Made by a program: the position numbers and the translations under genes. From NCBI GenBank assembly GCA_047345645.1, contig JBLEFH010000001.1: a DNA stretch of 64,000 bases; one strand, written 5' to 3'. Position 1 is the stretch's first letter. Every line of letters begins with the position of its first letter. The notes under the pieces are model-generated. The model had not been told where the DNA came from. It did not search any database and was given only the letters and a program-made list of their open reading frames with translations. Shown in pieces: positions 10,158 to 20,033 of the stretch. This DNA comes from JBLEFH01 sp047345645. GTDB taxonomy: Bacteria > Pseudomonadota > Alphaproteobacteria > Rhodobacterales > Rhodobacteraceae.

Positions 10158-11068
10158 TACCCCGCCAGATAGGGGTTCAGCCCGCCGCGCGCGAAGTCGG
10201 TGTCTTTCATCATCAGATCGAGCCCGAGGCTCGCCACATCATCGGCGACCGGGTCGAGGCTGGCGTTTTTCACCTGATAGAGGATCTTCACCCAATGATC
10301 GCATTCGGTGCAGACCTCGGCCTTGATGACGGCATCGCCGGTTTCGACCGAGCGGTAGCTGATACCCTTGGTCGAGCCGCAGCAGAGGCATTTCACCCGT
10401 ACTTCGTTCCATTGGGTCGCGCAGCAGGTGCAGCTTACGTAACGGACGTTTTCGATCTCCTTCGCGCCGATGACGCTGGAGGTGACGGGACGTCCGCCGC
10501 AGCTTGGGCAGACGCCGGTTTTGATCGGCACGAGGTTGTCCACATCGAGGCTCGCGGCGAGACGGGCCATGTGAATCTGCACCGCCGCGGCGGCGAAGAG
10601 ATGCGGGGCGGCGCTGTCTTCGGGGATGGTGTCGGACAGGATATTGCTGATCAGCCATTGCTGCTCATCGGCTTCCGCCGCTTGCACCGCCTTGAGAGCA
10701 ATGCGCGCAGGCTCCGGCATGTCGAGCGCCTCGGCGGCGTCGCAAAACCGGCGGAGGGTGTCTTGCAATGCCGGATCTTTCGCGAGCGCTGTGCGGTCAA
10801 TCGGGGGCAGGCGGCTCTCGCGCGCCATGGCGACACGCGCTTCGGAGACCGGCTCCGGCGCGGGCAGTTCCGCCGCCAGCTTGGCTTGCAGATCGCTGAG
10901 TGCGCCGAGAAAGGTCAGATAGCCGCCAAGCCGCTCGCTATGTTCGGCGAGAAAGGCAAAGCGCTTGGCCCGCGCTTCGAACAGCTCTTTGGGTTTGGGA
11001 AGAAAAGCCAGCGGCGCCTTGGGAACGCCGCCGATGACACCGGGATCCGGTTTCAGGTCAGTTGTCAT
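10154..11068 (-). CDS. fdhE: Formate dehydrogenase accessory protein FdhE
   Basis: 304 residues from MTTDLKPDPG, chosen because GGAGG lies 5 nt upstream of this ATG; a longer frame starts at 11092. FdhE helps mature respiratory formate dehydrogenases. The C-terminal half has four paired-Cys motifs (CPSCGGRP, CTCCATQW, CLCCGST, CTECDHW), which by family bind iron or zinc in rubredoxin-like fashion. It sits between the gamma subunit gene and selA and overlaps selA by 4 bp. Confidence 0.93.
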
Positions 11069-11120
11069 ATCGCCTCCAGGCCGACCGGCCATTGGATTGA
11101 GACCATGGGGTCGTTAACCT

Positions 11121-11810
11121 TTACTTTGGCGAACCTTCATGGCGGCGTCCAGCCAATTCCCTTAACCATTTGCGGTGGTGTTTCCAGGCCCAGCCTCCGG
11201 TGACATTGCCGTGTGTCATCGCCCGCAAGGTGCCGCGTGTCCAGAAGGCCGCGAACACATGGAGGATGAACACAAGGATAATCGCCACGGCGGCGAGTGC
11301 GTGCACGAGCGTCGCGACGCGCCGGGTCGGGATGGAGACGAGGTCGGGGAAGAACTGCTCCCACATCATGACCCCGGAGCCGATCAGCACAACGATCAGC
11401 ACGGTCATGGCCCAGAAGATGAACTTCTGCCCGGCATTGTATTTGCCAAGCTCGGGGAGGTTTTCCTCGTTATCCTTGAGCAGCTCGTCGATATTGGCGA
11501 CCCATTTGCGATCTTCCTTGCGCGGCAAATTGAGCTTCCACATCTGGATGAAGAGCAAAAAGAAGCTGAAGAACAGGATGACGCCGACGATGGGATGGAG
11601 CCACCGCGTCGTTTGCCCGCCGCCAAAGAGATTGGTCAGGAAGTAGAGCGACGGGGTGAAGAAGGCGAGGCCCGAGAGTGCGAGGATGATCAGCGAGAGC
11701 GCTGTCACCCAGTGATTCAGCCGGGTGATGCCACGATAGCGGCTCACCGTGACCGGATCGGTGCTTTCGATGTGATCGCCGCGCTCGGAATAGACGGTGG
11801 TTCTGGACAT
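11121..11810 (-). CDS. fdnI: Formate dehydrogenase cytochrome b556 (gamma) subunit
   Basis: 229 residues with four membrane helices. His residues in RLNHW, WLHPIVG, LVHALAA and ILHVFAAFW match the positions of the two b hemes of FdnI/FdoI-type subunits, which pass electrons from the periplasmic beta subunit to quinone. The start shares one base with the beta-subunit stop (TGATG). The gene follows alpha and beta as in E. coli fdnGHI; whether it is the Fdn or Fdo isoform cannot be told. Confidence 0.93.
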   Translation of the reverse strand: MSRTTVYSERGDHIESTDPVTVSRYRGITRLNHWVTALSLIILALSGLAFFTPSLYFLTNLFGGGQTTRWLHPIVGVILFFSFFLLFIQMWKLNLPRKEDRKWVANIDELLKDNEENLPELGKYNAGQKFIFWAMTVLIVVLIGSGVMMWEQFFPDLVSIPTRRVATLVHALAAVAIILVFILHVFAAFWTRGTLRAMTHGNVTGGWAWKHHRKWLRELAGRRHEGSPK

Positions 11811-12793
11811 CAGACATCCTCCCGCTGCGGCGGCACATCGGACTCGACCAGACGCTCGGCCTGCTCTTCGTCATGCTGGTCCACCCGCAAGCCGCGTGAG
11901 AACACACCCATGGCGAAGGCGCCGACGGCGGCGATCCCCATGGCGGCGATCCCGGCGGTCTTGGTGACGCCCTTCCAGCCCTCGACAATCGGCGAGATGC
12001 GCGGATCATCCGGCAGCTTGCTGTAGATCGACGGTTTCTCGGCATGGGGGAGCACATACATGACATGCGTGCCGCCAACACCCGCCGGATCGTAGAGACC
12101 CGCCTTGTCGTAACCGCGGGAATTGAGATCCGCGATCCGCTCATTGGCGTGCTCGATCATGTCGTCCTTGGTGCCGAACACAATCGCCTGCGTCGGGCAA
12201 GCCTTGGCGCAGGCCGGGCCTTGGCCGACGGCCACGCGGTCCGAACAGAGCGTACATTTATAGCTCTTGTGATCGACCTTGCTGATGCGCGGAATGTCGA
12301 AAGGACAGCCCGTGACGCAATAGCCGCAGCCAATGCAGTTGTCGTGAATGAAGTCCACGATGCCATTTGTATATTGCACAATCGCGCCGGGGGCCGGGCA
12401 GGCTTTGAGACAGCCCGGATCCTCGCAATGCATACAGCCATCCTTGCGGATCAGCCATTCGAGATCTTCGGTCTCGGGGTTGATCCACTCGTCGAACCGC
12501 ATGAGCGTGAACATTTCCGCCGTGAGATCGTGAGGGTTCTGATAGCTGCCCTCATTGGTTTCGATCTCGGGGTGGGTATCGTTCCACTCCACACAGGCCG
12601 ACTGGCACGCCTTGCACCCGATACATTTGGAAATGTCGATCAGCTTGGCGACCTTGGTCAGCTCGCGCTCCGGCGCGGGCAGGTTGGGGGTGGCCGAGGC
12701 CCGCATCACATCGCTGGGAAGCAGGTTCGATTCCATCTGTTGAACGGGCGGGTTGGCGACCGCCGTGGTGGGTTGAGGTGCTCTATCACTCAT
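11810..12793 (-). CDS. fdnH: Formate dehydrogenase iron-sulfur (beta) subunit
   Basis: 327 residues with four ferredoxin-type Cys sets: CIGCKACQSAC, CMHCEDPGCLKAC, CIGCGYCVTGC and CTLCSDR...CAKAC. These carry four [4Fe-4S] clusters linking the catalytic alpha subunit to cytochrome b. A C-terminal hydrophobic helix (GIAAMGIAAVGAFAMGVFSRG) anchors it in the membrane. It has no signal peptide, as expected for a hitch-hiker exported with the Tat-dependent alpha subunit. It overlaps alpha by ATGA. Confidence 0.94.
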   Translation of the reverse strand: MSDRAPQPTTAVANPPVQQMESNLLPSDVMRASATPNLPAPERELTKVAKLIDISKCIGCKACQSACVEWNDTHPEIETNEGSYQNPHDLTAEMFTLMRFDEWINPETEDLEWLIRKDGCMHCEDPGCLKACPAPGAIVQYTNGIVDFIHDNCIGCGYCVTGCPFDIPRISKVDHKSYKCTLCSDRVAVGQGPACAKACPTQAIVFGTKDDMIEHANERIADLNSRGYDKAGLYDPAGVGGTHVMYVLPHAEKPSIYSKLPDDPRISPIVEGWKGVTKTAGIAAMGIAAVGAFAMGVFSRGLRVDQHDEEQAERLVESDVPPQREDV

Positions 12794-15700
12794 GCGACCG
12801 GCTCCTCTGTTGAAGGTTCAATATTGACAAGGAAGGCCTTGAACTCCGGCGTTTCCACATTGGCGTCGCCGACGAAGGGCGTGAGGCTGTTCGGCCCCCA
12901 ACCTTTCTTGGCCGCACCCTTGAAGCCCCAATGGAGCGGGATGCCGACCACATGGACCGTCTTGCCGTCGCAGGTCATCGGGCGGATCCGCCGTGTGACG
13001 ACCGCTTTGGCCCAGACCTCGCCGCGCTTGCTCCAGACTCGGACACGGCCGCCATTGGAGATGCCTTTCTCCTCGGCCAACTCGACGCTGATCTCGACGA
13101 AGAATTCCGGCTGAAGCGACGCGTTAACGACGTTGTGCTTCGTCCAATAGTGGAAATGCTCGGTCAGGCGATAGGACGTCGCCACGAAGGGGAACTCATC
13201 GCTAGTCGCGAATTGCTCCGCATCGCCGACAAAGACCCGGCTGACCGGATTGCCACGCATCTTCGGATTGAGGACGTTGGCGACCGGTGTTTCAAACGGT
13301 TCCATATGCGTCGGGAACGGGCCGTCGCGCATCATGCCGCGGGTGAAGAGACGCGAGGTCCCTTCCGGGTTCATGATGAACGGGCCGACCTCTTCGGGCC
13401 GCGCGGTGGGCGAGATGTCGGGGACATCGGGGCCTTCCCAGCGGCTGCCATTCCAAGCGATTAGGCTGCGATCGGGATCCCAGGGGTTGCCCTGAAGATC
13501 GGCCGAAGCGCGATTGTAGAGGATCCGCCGGTTGACCGGCCAGGAGAACGACCAGTTCTGGTGAACCCCGAGACCGCTCGGATCGCTGTTGTCCCGGCGG
13601 GCCATGTTATTGCCCTCCTGATTCCAGCAGCCCGAATAGATCCAGCAGCCACACATGGTCGATCCGTCATCGGCCAGCTCGGTGAAGTTCGTCACCTGCT
13701 CGCCGCTGGCGATCACCTTGCCGTTGAGCTCTTTGGCGAGCTCTTCGGGCAGGGGCTCCATCGGGTCCTCATACTCCCATTGCAGGTTGAGTATCGGGTC
13801 GGGGAACACCCCACCTTCTTCCTCATAAAGCTTGCGCACCCGCTGGAAGATATTCGCCATGATCCAGGTGTCATGCTTGGCTTCGCCCGGCGGGGTTGCG
13901 CCCGGCCAGTGCCACTGCATCCAGCGCCCGGAATTGACCAGCGCGCCTTCGTCTTCCGCAAAACAGGTCGTCGGAAGCTCCAGAACCTCGGTCTGGATCG
14001 ACGCACTGTCCACATCATTGTGGATGCCGTGGTTCTCCCAGAAATGCGAGGTCTCGGTCGTCAGCGGATCCATGACGACCAGCAGCTTGAGCTTGCTCAA
14101 GGCTTCGGTCAGCTTGCCCCGGTTGGGGAAGCTGAGAAGCGGGTTGAACCCCTGGCAGAAGTAGAGATTGATCCGCCCGTGGTTCATCAGCTCGAACATG
14201 CGCAGGACGTCATAGGTCGGCACATCCAGTTTCGGCAGGTAGTTATAGGCCCAGTTGGTCTCGGCGCTGGCGGCATCGCCCCACATCGCCTTCATGAAAC
14301 TGACCATGAACTTGGGATAGTTCTGCCAATAGCTCGTCTGGTTCGGACGCAGCGGCGTGAACTGACGGGAGGAGATATAGGTCTCCCAATCCGCTTCCGC
14401 CTCTGTCGGGATGTTGAGATACCCCGGAATGAGGTTCGACATCAGCCCGATATCGGTCAGACCCTGAATATTGGAGTGCCCACGCAGCGCGTTCATCCCG
14501 CCGCCCGGCATCCCGATATTGCCCAGGATGAGCTGGATCATCGCCATGCCGCGGATGTTCTGCGCCCCTTTGGAGTGCTGCGTCCATCCGAGCGCATACA
14601 TCGAGGTCATGACCTTGTCCGGCGCGCTGCACTCCCCGATCATCTGACAGATGGCGAGGAATTTGTCCTTCGGCGTGCCGCAGACATTCTCGACAAAGTC
14701 CGGCGTGTAGACATCGACATGGTCCTTCAGGAGGTTCCAGACACAGCGCGGGTCTTCGAGGCTCATATCGACCTGCGCGTAGCCTTCCTCGTCCATCTGG
14801 TATTCCCAGCTCGACTTGTCGTAATCGCGTTTCTCTTCGTCATAGCCGGTGAATAGGCCTTCGCTCCAACCAAACTCCTCGCTTACCAGGAAAGGCGCGT
14901 TGGTAAAGTTGGTGACATATTCCCGGTTCACCTTGTCATTTTCGATCAGCCAACGGATCACGCCCATCAGGAAGCTGATGTCGGTGCCCGGACGGATCGG
15001 GGAATAATAGTCGGAAACCGCAGCGGTCCGGTTATAGCGCGGATCCACAACGATCAGCTTCGCACCGCGATGGTGCTTGGCTTCCGTTACCCATTTGAAG
15101 CCGCACGGATGCGCTTCAGCGGCATTGCCGCCCATCACAATCACCAGATCGGTGTTGTTGATGTCGGTCCAGGAGTTCGTCATCGCTCCGCGGCCAAAAG
15201 TCGGGCCCAAACTGGACACCGTGGGGCCGTGTCAAACGCGCGCCTGGTTATCGAATCCTACAATCCCCATGGAGCGGACCGCTTTATAGGTCAGCCATGC
15301 GGTTTCATTGGTCGTGGCCGAAGCGGCGAGGAAGCCTGCCGTCGTCCAGCGATTGACCTCGACGCCATCTTCGTTGAAGCGCACGAGGTTCTCGTCACGG
15401 TCGTCCTTCATGTAACGGGCGATCTTGTCGAGCGCCTCATCCCAAGAGATTTCCTCGAACTCGCTCGATCCCGCCGCGCGGTAGCGCGGCACGGTCAGAC
15501 GGGTCGGGGCCTTCACGAAATCCTTGAGCGCCGCGCCTTTGGGGCAGAGCGTCCCGCGGTTCGTCGGGTGATCCGAGTCGCCTTCGATATGCAGCAGCTC
15601 GGCGGTCTCGCCTGCTTTCACATCGCCATCGGAATACATGATGATGCCGCACGCCACGGAGCAATACGGACAGGTGTTACGTGTTTCGGTCGTTGTGGCC

Positions 15701-15831
15701 AGCTTGAACGCGCGCACATGCGCCTGCTCCGCTGCCTCTGCTTCGCCGAAGCCCATGGCCCCGAGCGAGGTTGCCGCAACTCCCGCACCGGCCAGCTTCA
15801 AAAAGCTGCGGCGTGAGAGGTCGATATTCAT
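12790..15831 (-). CDS. fdnG: Formate dehydrogenase catalytic (alpha) subunit, selenoprotein with in-frame UGA
   Basis: 1013 residues when the TGA at 15232-15234 is read as selenocysteine (residue 200); close to E. coli FdnG length. The N-terminus has a Tat signal (SRRSFLK, then a hydrophobic stretch to AEAAEQ). The first [4Fe-4S] motif is CPYCSVACG...CPKG. Sec is in the NQARV-U-HGPTVSSLGPTFGRGAMTN context that normally surrounds the Mo/W ligand, followed by molybdopterin-guanine-dinucleotide domains. A GAGGAGG ribosome-binding site precedes the ATG. Conventional gene callers would split it in two at the TGA. It oxidises periplasmic formate to CO2, feeding quinone through the beta and gamma subunits. 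Confidence 0.95.
15195..15234 (-). promoter_or_regulatory. UGA Sec codon and bacterial SECIS hairpin
   Basis: Immediately 3' of the TGA the transcript can form an apical stem GUCC/GGGC around loop AGUUU (15205-15217). The loop G and U fall 20 and 21 nt after the UGA, the same spacing as the SelB-contacting GU in the E. coli fdhF SECIS. Outer bases GGCCC and GGGCC can pair alternatively. This directs SelB-dependent Sec insertion. Confidence 0.85.
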
Positions 15832-15878
15832 GAGAGCCTCCTCATTTTGCCTCTTCCAAATGGATTAGGTACAAATTT

Positions 15879-15907
15879 ATATTGTGTGGGAGAAACGCTC
15901 AGGTCAA
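15879..15907 (-). promoter_or_regulatory. Candidate sigma70-type promoter for the fdh-sel operon
   Basis: On the minus strand TTGACC (15902-15907) and CAATAT (15879-15884) are separated by 17 bp, about 50 bp before the fdnG start in an AT-rich tract. No other good promoter is seen in the 316-bp divergent gap (15832-16147). The rest of the gap holds a GC-rich hairpin at 16088-16107 close to the opposite gene. Confidence 0.5.
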
Positions 15908-16147
15908 TAAAAATGACGTTTCAATGTGTTAGCAGGTGCAGCATAGGCGAGACGGCGCTTGCGGCCTTGTCGCGGCGGTTTGCATGGCTATGATTGCAGT
16001 TAGGCAAACCGATGCGCCGGGCGCGCTCGGGTCTGGCGGCTTACGGGTCGCTGTCTCTCCATTCGGGGTTTGCCGGGGCGCAGGCGAGGGCGGCAAAAGT
16101 GCCGTCCGCCGCGTAACCCGGACCCTTAACCCCATTTCGGAGGCGTT

Positions 16148-17014
16148 ATGCCTATTCTGACCCGTCTCACCTTGTTTGCCCTCTTCGTCGCTGCCGGTCT
16201 CGGCAGTGCCGCCGCGCAGGACACGCTCTATTTCTCCGCCATTCCCGATGAGGACGAAACCCGCCTTGTCGAGCGCTTCACCAAGGTTGCGGATTATCTG
16301 TCGGCGGAACTTGGCGTACCCGTCGCCTTCGTCCCGGTGAAATCCTATCCCGCCGCCGTCACCGCCTTCCGCAACGATCAGGTCCAACTGGCGTGGTTTG
16401 GCGGTCTTTCGGGTGTGCAGGCCCGGCTCGCCGTGCCCGAGGCCCGCGCGATTGCCCAAGGGGCGGAGGATGAAACTTTCGTGACCTATTTCATCGCCAA
16501 CACTGAAACCGGGTTGGAGCCGTCGGACACGTTCCCCGAAGCGGCGCGTGGCATGAGCTTCACTTTCGGCGCGAAAACCTCAACCTCGGGCCGGCTCATG
16601 CCGGAGCATCACATCCGTGCAGCAACCGGCGAAGCGCCCGAAGAGTTCTTCAGCCGCGTTGGGTTTTCCGGCGATCACAGCCAGACCTTGCGGCTTGTCG
16701 CCTCCGGCGCGTGGCAGGTCGGCGCGCTGAATTTCGCCGTTTATGATCAGGCCGTCGCCGATGGGGCGCCCGAGGTGGAGACCGCTCAGATCATCTGGCA
16801 GACTCCGCCTTATCCCGACTACAACTGGACCATTCGCGGCGATGTCGATGCCCGCTGGGGCGAGGGCTTTGCCGACAAGGTGCAGGCGGCGATCATCGGG
16901 ATGGACGATGCGGACCTGCTCGCGGCCTTCCCGCGCAGTGCCTTCATCGAGGCGACCAATGAGGATTATGCCCCCATCGAGACCGTCGCGCGGGATCTCG
17001 ATCTGCTGGAGTAA
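16148..17014 (+). CDS. PhnD-family ABC substrate-binding protein, putative selenium oxyanion importer
   Basis: 288 residues with a Sec signal peptide (about 1-23, ending SAAAQ). The mature part is a PhnD/SsuA-type periplasmic binding protein (TLYFSAIPDEDETRLVERF, QVQLAWFGGLSG, FGAKTSTSGRLMPEHHI). A GGAGG site precedes the ATG. A branch of this family is annotated elsewhere as putative selenate-binding because it co-occurs with selenium genes. Here it is divergent from the fdh-sel operon, which favours selenate or selenite as substrate, but phosphonate or another anion is not excluded. Confidence 0.8.
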   Translation: MPILTRLTLFALFVAAGLGSAAAQDTLYFSAIPDEDETRLVERFTKVADYLSAELGVPVAFVPVKSYPAAVTAFRNDQVQLAWFGGLSGVQARLAVPEARAIAQGAEDETFVTYFIANTETGLEPSDTFPEAARGMSFTFGAKTSTSGRLMPEHHIRAATGEAPEEFFSRVGFSGDHSQTLRLVASGAWQVGALNFAVYDQAVADGAPEVETAQIIWQTPPYPDYNWTIRGDVDARWGEGFADKVQAAIIGMDDADLLAAFPRSAFIEATNEDYAPIETVARDLDLLE

Positions 17015-17017
17015 GCC

Positions 17018-17674
17018 TTGCAACTGCTGACCAATGCAGATCTCGGCTACGGCGCCGCGCCGGTGTTGCGCGGCGTCGATCTGTCGGTCGCGCCCGGCGA
17101 GCGGCTGGCGCTGCTGGGCCGAAGCGGCGCGGGCAAATCGACCCTGCTGACCGCGCTCCGGGACGCGCTTCTGGCGCGGGGCCTCCGGGTGGCGCTGGTG
17201 CCACAAGATCACGCGCTGGTCCCGCAGCTCTCCGCGCTGCTCAATGTGCTGATGGGGCGGCTCGATGATCACAGCGCGGTCTATAATCTGCGCACCCTTA
17301 TCCGCCCGCGCCGCGCGGACCGGGAGGCGGCGCTGGAGATTTTGGCGGAGGTTGGCCTAACGCCCGAGGCGGATCGCGCGGTTGAAAGCCTTTCTGGCGG
17401 CCAGAAACAGCGGGTTGCGCTGGCCCGCGCGCTTTATCGCGGCGGCGATGTATTGGTAGGAGACGAGCCGCTGTCTGCCGTCGATCCGGCGCAGGCGGCG
17501 GCGCTCGCGGACCTGCTTAAAACGCGGTTCAAAACAGCGATCCTCGCGCTCCATGACGTTGAGATTGCCGCAAGTTTCGCCACCCGACTGATCGGTCTCA
17601 AACAAGGCGAAATCGTCATGGACGCGCCCGCCAGCACGCCGCGCGCCGAGATCGAGACGCTTTATGCAAGCTGA
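17018..17674 (+). CDS. ABC transporter ATP-binding protein (selenium/phosphonate-type importer)
   Basis: 218 residues beginning at TTG, with GGAG about 6 nt upstream at the end of the preceding gene. Walker A GRSGAGKST, signature LSGGQKQR, Walker B VLVGDEPLSAVD and the switch His in ALHDVE are all present, so the ATPase should be functional. It couples ATP hydrolysis to uptake with the adjacent binding protein and permease; it overlaps the permease gene by 11 bp. Confidence 0.9.
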   Translation: MQLLTNADLGYGAAPVLRGVDLSVAPGERLALLGRSGAGKSTLLTALRDALLARGLRVALVPQDHALVPQLSALLNVLMGRLDDHSAVYNLRTLIRPRRADREAALEILAEVGLTPEADRAVESLSGGQKQRVALARALYRGGDVLVGDEPLSAVDPAQAAALADLLKTRFKTAILALHDVEIAASFATRLIGLKQGEIVMDAPASTPRAEIETLYAS

Positions 17675-19175
17675 CCGCCTGTCGCGGCTGGGCGTCGTCG
17701 CCAGCTTCTGCGCCGTGGCGCTTCTTTGCCTGCCCTTTGCCGATGTCTCCACCGCAGGCCACAACCCTTGGGCGGCACTCGCGCGCATGGGGCAGGGGTT
17801 CCTCACCCCCGATTTCAGCGCCGTGGAACAGATCGCCCGCGCCACCGCGCTCACCGCCGCCTTCGCCATCGCGGGCGTGGCGCTGGGCGGCACGCTGGGC
17901 CTCATCATGGCGCCATTCTACCGCATCCGCGCGGTGCGTTGGCTCGCCATCGCGCTGCGCTCGGTGCATGAGCTGTTCTGGGCTCTGATGCTGATGCAGA
18001 TCATGGGGATCAGCGTCGCCACGGGCGTCCTCGCCATCGCGCTGCCCTATGCCGGAATTTTCGCCAAAGTCCTCTCGGAAATCCTCGACGAAGCCGACCC
18101 GCGCCCCGCGAACTGGCTTGGCCCCAGCGTGGATGCGCTCACCCGGTTCCTCTGGGCCCGCGCCCCGCTCGCCCGCACGGAAATGGCGCAGTATGCACTC
18201 TACCGGCTGGAATGTGGCCTGCGCTCCTCCGCCGTGCTGGGCTTCATCGGCCTGCCAACGCTCGGCTTCCAACTCGACAGCTTTTTCAAACAGGGCGATT
18301 ACAGCGCCGCCGGGGCGATCATGCTGGTCTATATTCTCATGATCGCGACCGTGCGGCTCTGGATGCGCCCGCGCCTCGCGCTCTTCTGGCTGGCGGCGGC
18401 GCTGATCATGCTGGCTCAGATCCAGACGCCGCCCATGGGCTCCGGCGCGCTCTGGCGTTTCCTCACCCAAGACATCATTCCCGCGCCGCTCCGGGCGGGC
18501 GATCCGGCGGCGCTCGGCCCGTGGCTCTGGGATCTCACCCGCTCCGCCATCCTGCCCGGCCTCTTCGTCACCATGATCGTGGCTCAGCTTGCCCTCGTGC
18601 TGACCGGCCTCGTCGCGTTTTTCGGTCAGGCGCTGGTCGTCCCGCGCGTCGCGGGCCGCTTCGGCGCGGTGGCGGGGCATATGCTGCTCGTCATCCTGCG
18701 CTCCTTCCCCGAATACATGCTGGCCTATCTGTTCCTGCAAGTCTTCGGCCCGTCCATGCTCCCGGCCATTCTGGCGCTTGGCCTCCATAACGGGGCGATT
18801 ATCGCGCATCTTCTGGGCGGGCAGGCGCGGGCGCTGACTTTCCGCGCAGATGCGCCGACGGGGCTGACTCTCTGGGGATGGGAAATCGCGCCGCGCCTCT
18901 TCGGCTCCTTCGTCGCACTTTGTCTCTATCGTTGGGAAATCATGATCCGCGAAAGCGCGATCATGGGTATCCTCGGCATCGCGACCCTCGGCTTCTTCCT
19001 TGATGACGCCATCGCAGAACTGCGCCTCGACCGCGCCGTCATCATCCTGATTGCGACCGGTTTTGTGACGGTTCTGGTCGATGCCCTCTCGCGCCATCTG
19101 CGCGCCCGCCTTGGCGCGGCACAGCTACGCGCGCCGGGTCGCGGCGGCACCTTGCCCGAAGGCGCTCCGGCTTAG
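17664..19175 (+). CDS. ABC permease, two PhnE-like membrane domains fused in one chain
   Basis: 503 residues, about twice the length of a single PhnE permease. Two similar halves each carry several membrane helices and an EAA-like region (first half IALPYAGIFAKVLSEILDEADPR, second half LALGLHNGAIIAHLLGGQ), so one chain can replace the usual homodimer. The start lies inside the ATPase gene. The stop overlaps the stop of the opposing usp gene (TTAG at 19172-19175). Confidence 0.88.
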   Translation: MQADRLSRLGVVASFCAVALLCLPFADVSTAGHNPWAALARMGQGFLTPDFSAVEQIARATALTAAFAIAGVALGGTLGLIMAPFYRIRAVRWLAIALRSVHELFWALMLMQIMGISVATGVLAIALPYAGIFAKVLSEILDEADPRPANWLGPSVDALTRFLWARAPLARTEMAQYALYRLECGLRSSAVLGFIGLPTLGFQLDSFFKQGDYSAAGAIMLVYILMIATVRLWMRPRLALFWLAAALIMLAQIQTPPMGSGALWRFLTQDIIPAPLRAGDPAALGPWLWDLTRSAILPGLFVTMIVAQLALVLTGLVAFFGQALVVPRVAGRFGAVAGHMLLVILRSFPEYMLAYLFLQVFGPSMLPAILALGLHNGAIIAHLLGGQARALTFRADAPTGLTLWGWEIAPRLFGSFVALCLYRWEIMIRESAIMGILGIATLGFFLDDAIAELRLDRAVIILIATGFVTVLVDALSRHLRARLGAAQLRAPGRGGTLPEGAPA

Positions 19176-20023
19176 CGGACCAGCAGAACCGGGGTTTTGC
19201 AGACGCGGATCATCTCGGAGGTGGTGGAGCCGATCACCAGACTTCGGATCCGCGAATGGCCATACGCCCCCATGATCAGCAGATCGGCGCTGCCCGCATC
19301 CATGCGTTTGGCCAGCGCGCGCTCGGCGGTGTCGTCCACGGTTTCCACCTCAACACTGAGGCCCGCTTCCGCCAGCTTCGCCGCCGCCGCTTCGGTCGCC
19401 TTGCGTGTTTTCTCATCCGGCCGGGCGACCAAGAGATGGAGCCCGATCCCGGCAAAGAGCCCCGATGTGATCACATAATCCACAGCCTTCTGCGCCGTCT
19501 CGCCGCCGTCAAAGGCAATCACCGCCCGCTCAACCGGCGTGAAGGCGCGACTCGCGACCAGAACCGGCTTGGTGCTGGCCCGCACGATCCGCTCCAGATT
19601 GGACCCCAGATGCCCCTTGGCGAAATCCGCGCCTTCGCCGCGTTTGCCAATGACGATCAGATCGCCGGTGTCTTCCTTATCCGTCACCGTGTCGAGGATT
19701 TCGCCGCGGCGCAGGCGCGTCTCGACATCGCTTGCGCCCATCTCCTCAACAAGCGCCTTGGCATCCTCAAGGATCGCGCGGCCTTGCTCATGGGAGAGCT
19801 TGGCGCGGGTCTCGTCGAGTTCCGCCAGTTGCCCCAAGAGCCGCGAGCGCGCGCCGAGTTTGATCGCGCCGGAATAATCCTTGCGGTCATGGGCGGCATC
19901 GGGCGGGAGCACGTGGTAAATCTTTACCTTCGCGCCGGTCTTGCCCGCGAGCCAGCCCGAGAGGCGGCACACGCTTTCCGCGTAAACCGAACGGTCGATC
20001 AATGCGAGATAGGTCTGCGTCAT
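19172..20023 (-). CDS. Tandem universal stress protein (UspA family)
   Basis: 283 residues from MTQTYLALID, chosen for an AAGGGGG ribosome-binding site; a longer frame starts at 20074. Two Usp-like halves are seen; the second ends with the ATP-binding signature GAYGHSRIRSLVIGSTTSEMIR, and the first has VIGKRGEGADFAKGHLGSNLERIVR. Usp proteins are small nucleotide-binding stress factors. It lies 10 bp downstream of the SulP transporter gene and is probably co-transcribed; a regulatory link to transport is inference. Confidence 0.9.
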   Translation of the reverse strand: MTQTYLALIDRSVYAESVCRLSGWLAGKTGAKVKIYHVLPPDAAHDRKDYSGAIKLGARSRLLGQLAELDETRAKLSHEQGRAILEDAKALVEEMGASDVETRLRRGEILDTVTDKEDTGDLIVIGKRGEGADFAKGHLGSNLERIVRASTKPVLVASRAFTPVERAVIAFDGGETAQKAVDYVITSGLFAGIGLHLLVARPDEKTRKATEAAAAKLAEAGLSVEVETVDDTAERALAKRMDAGSADLLIMGAYGHSRIRSLVIGSTTSEMIRVCKTPVLLVR

Positions 20024-20033
20024 GTCTGCCCCC

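Noticed and set aside
15232..15234. Frameshift or nonsense mutation splitting formate dehydrogenase
   Set aside because: The TGA lies at the Sec position, is followed by a SECIS-like hairpin, and selA, selB and selC are in the same operon.
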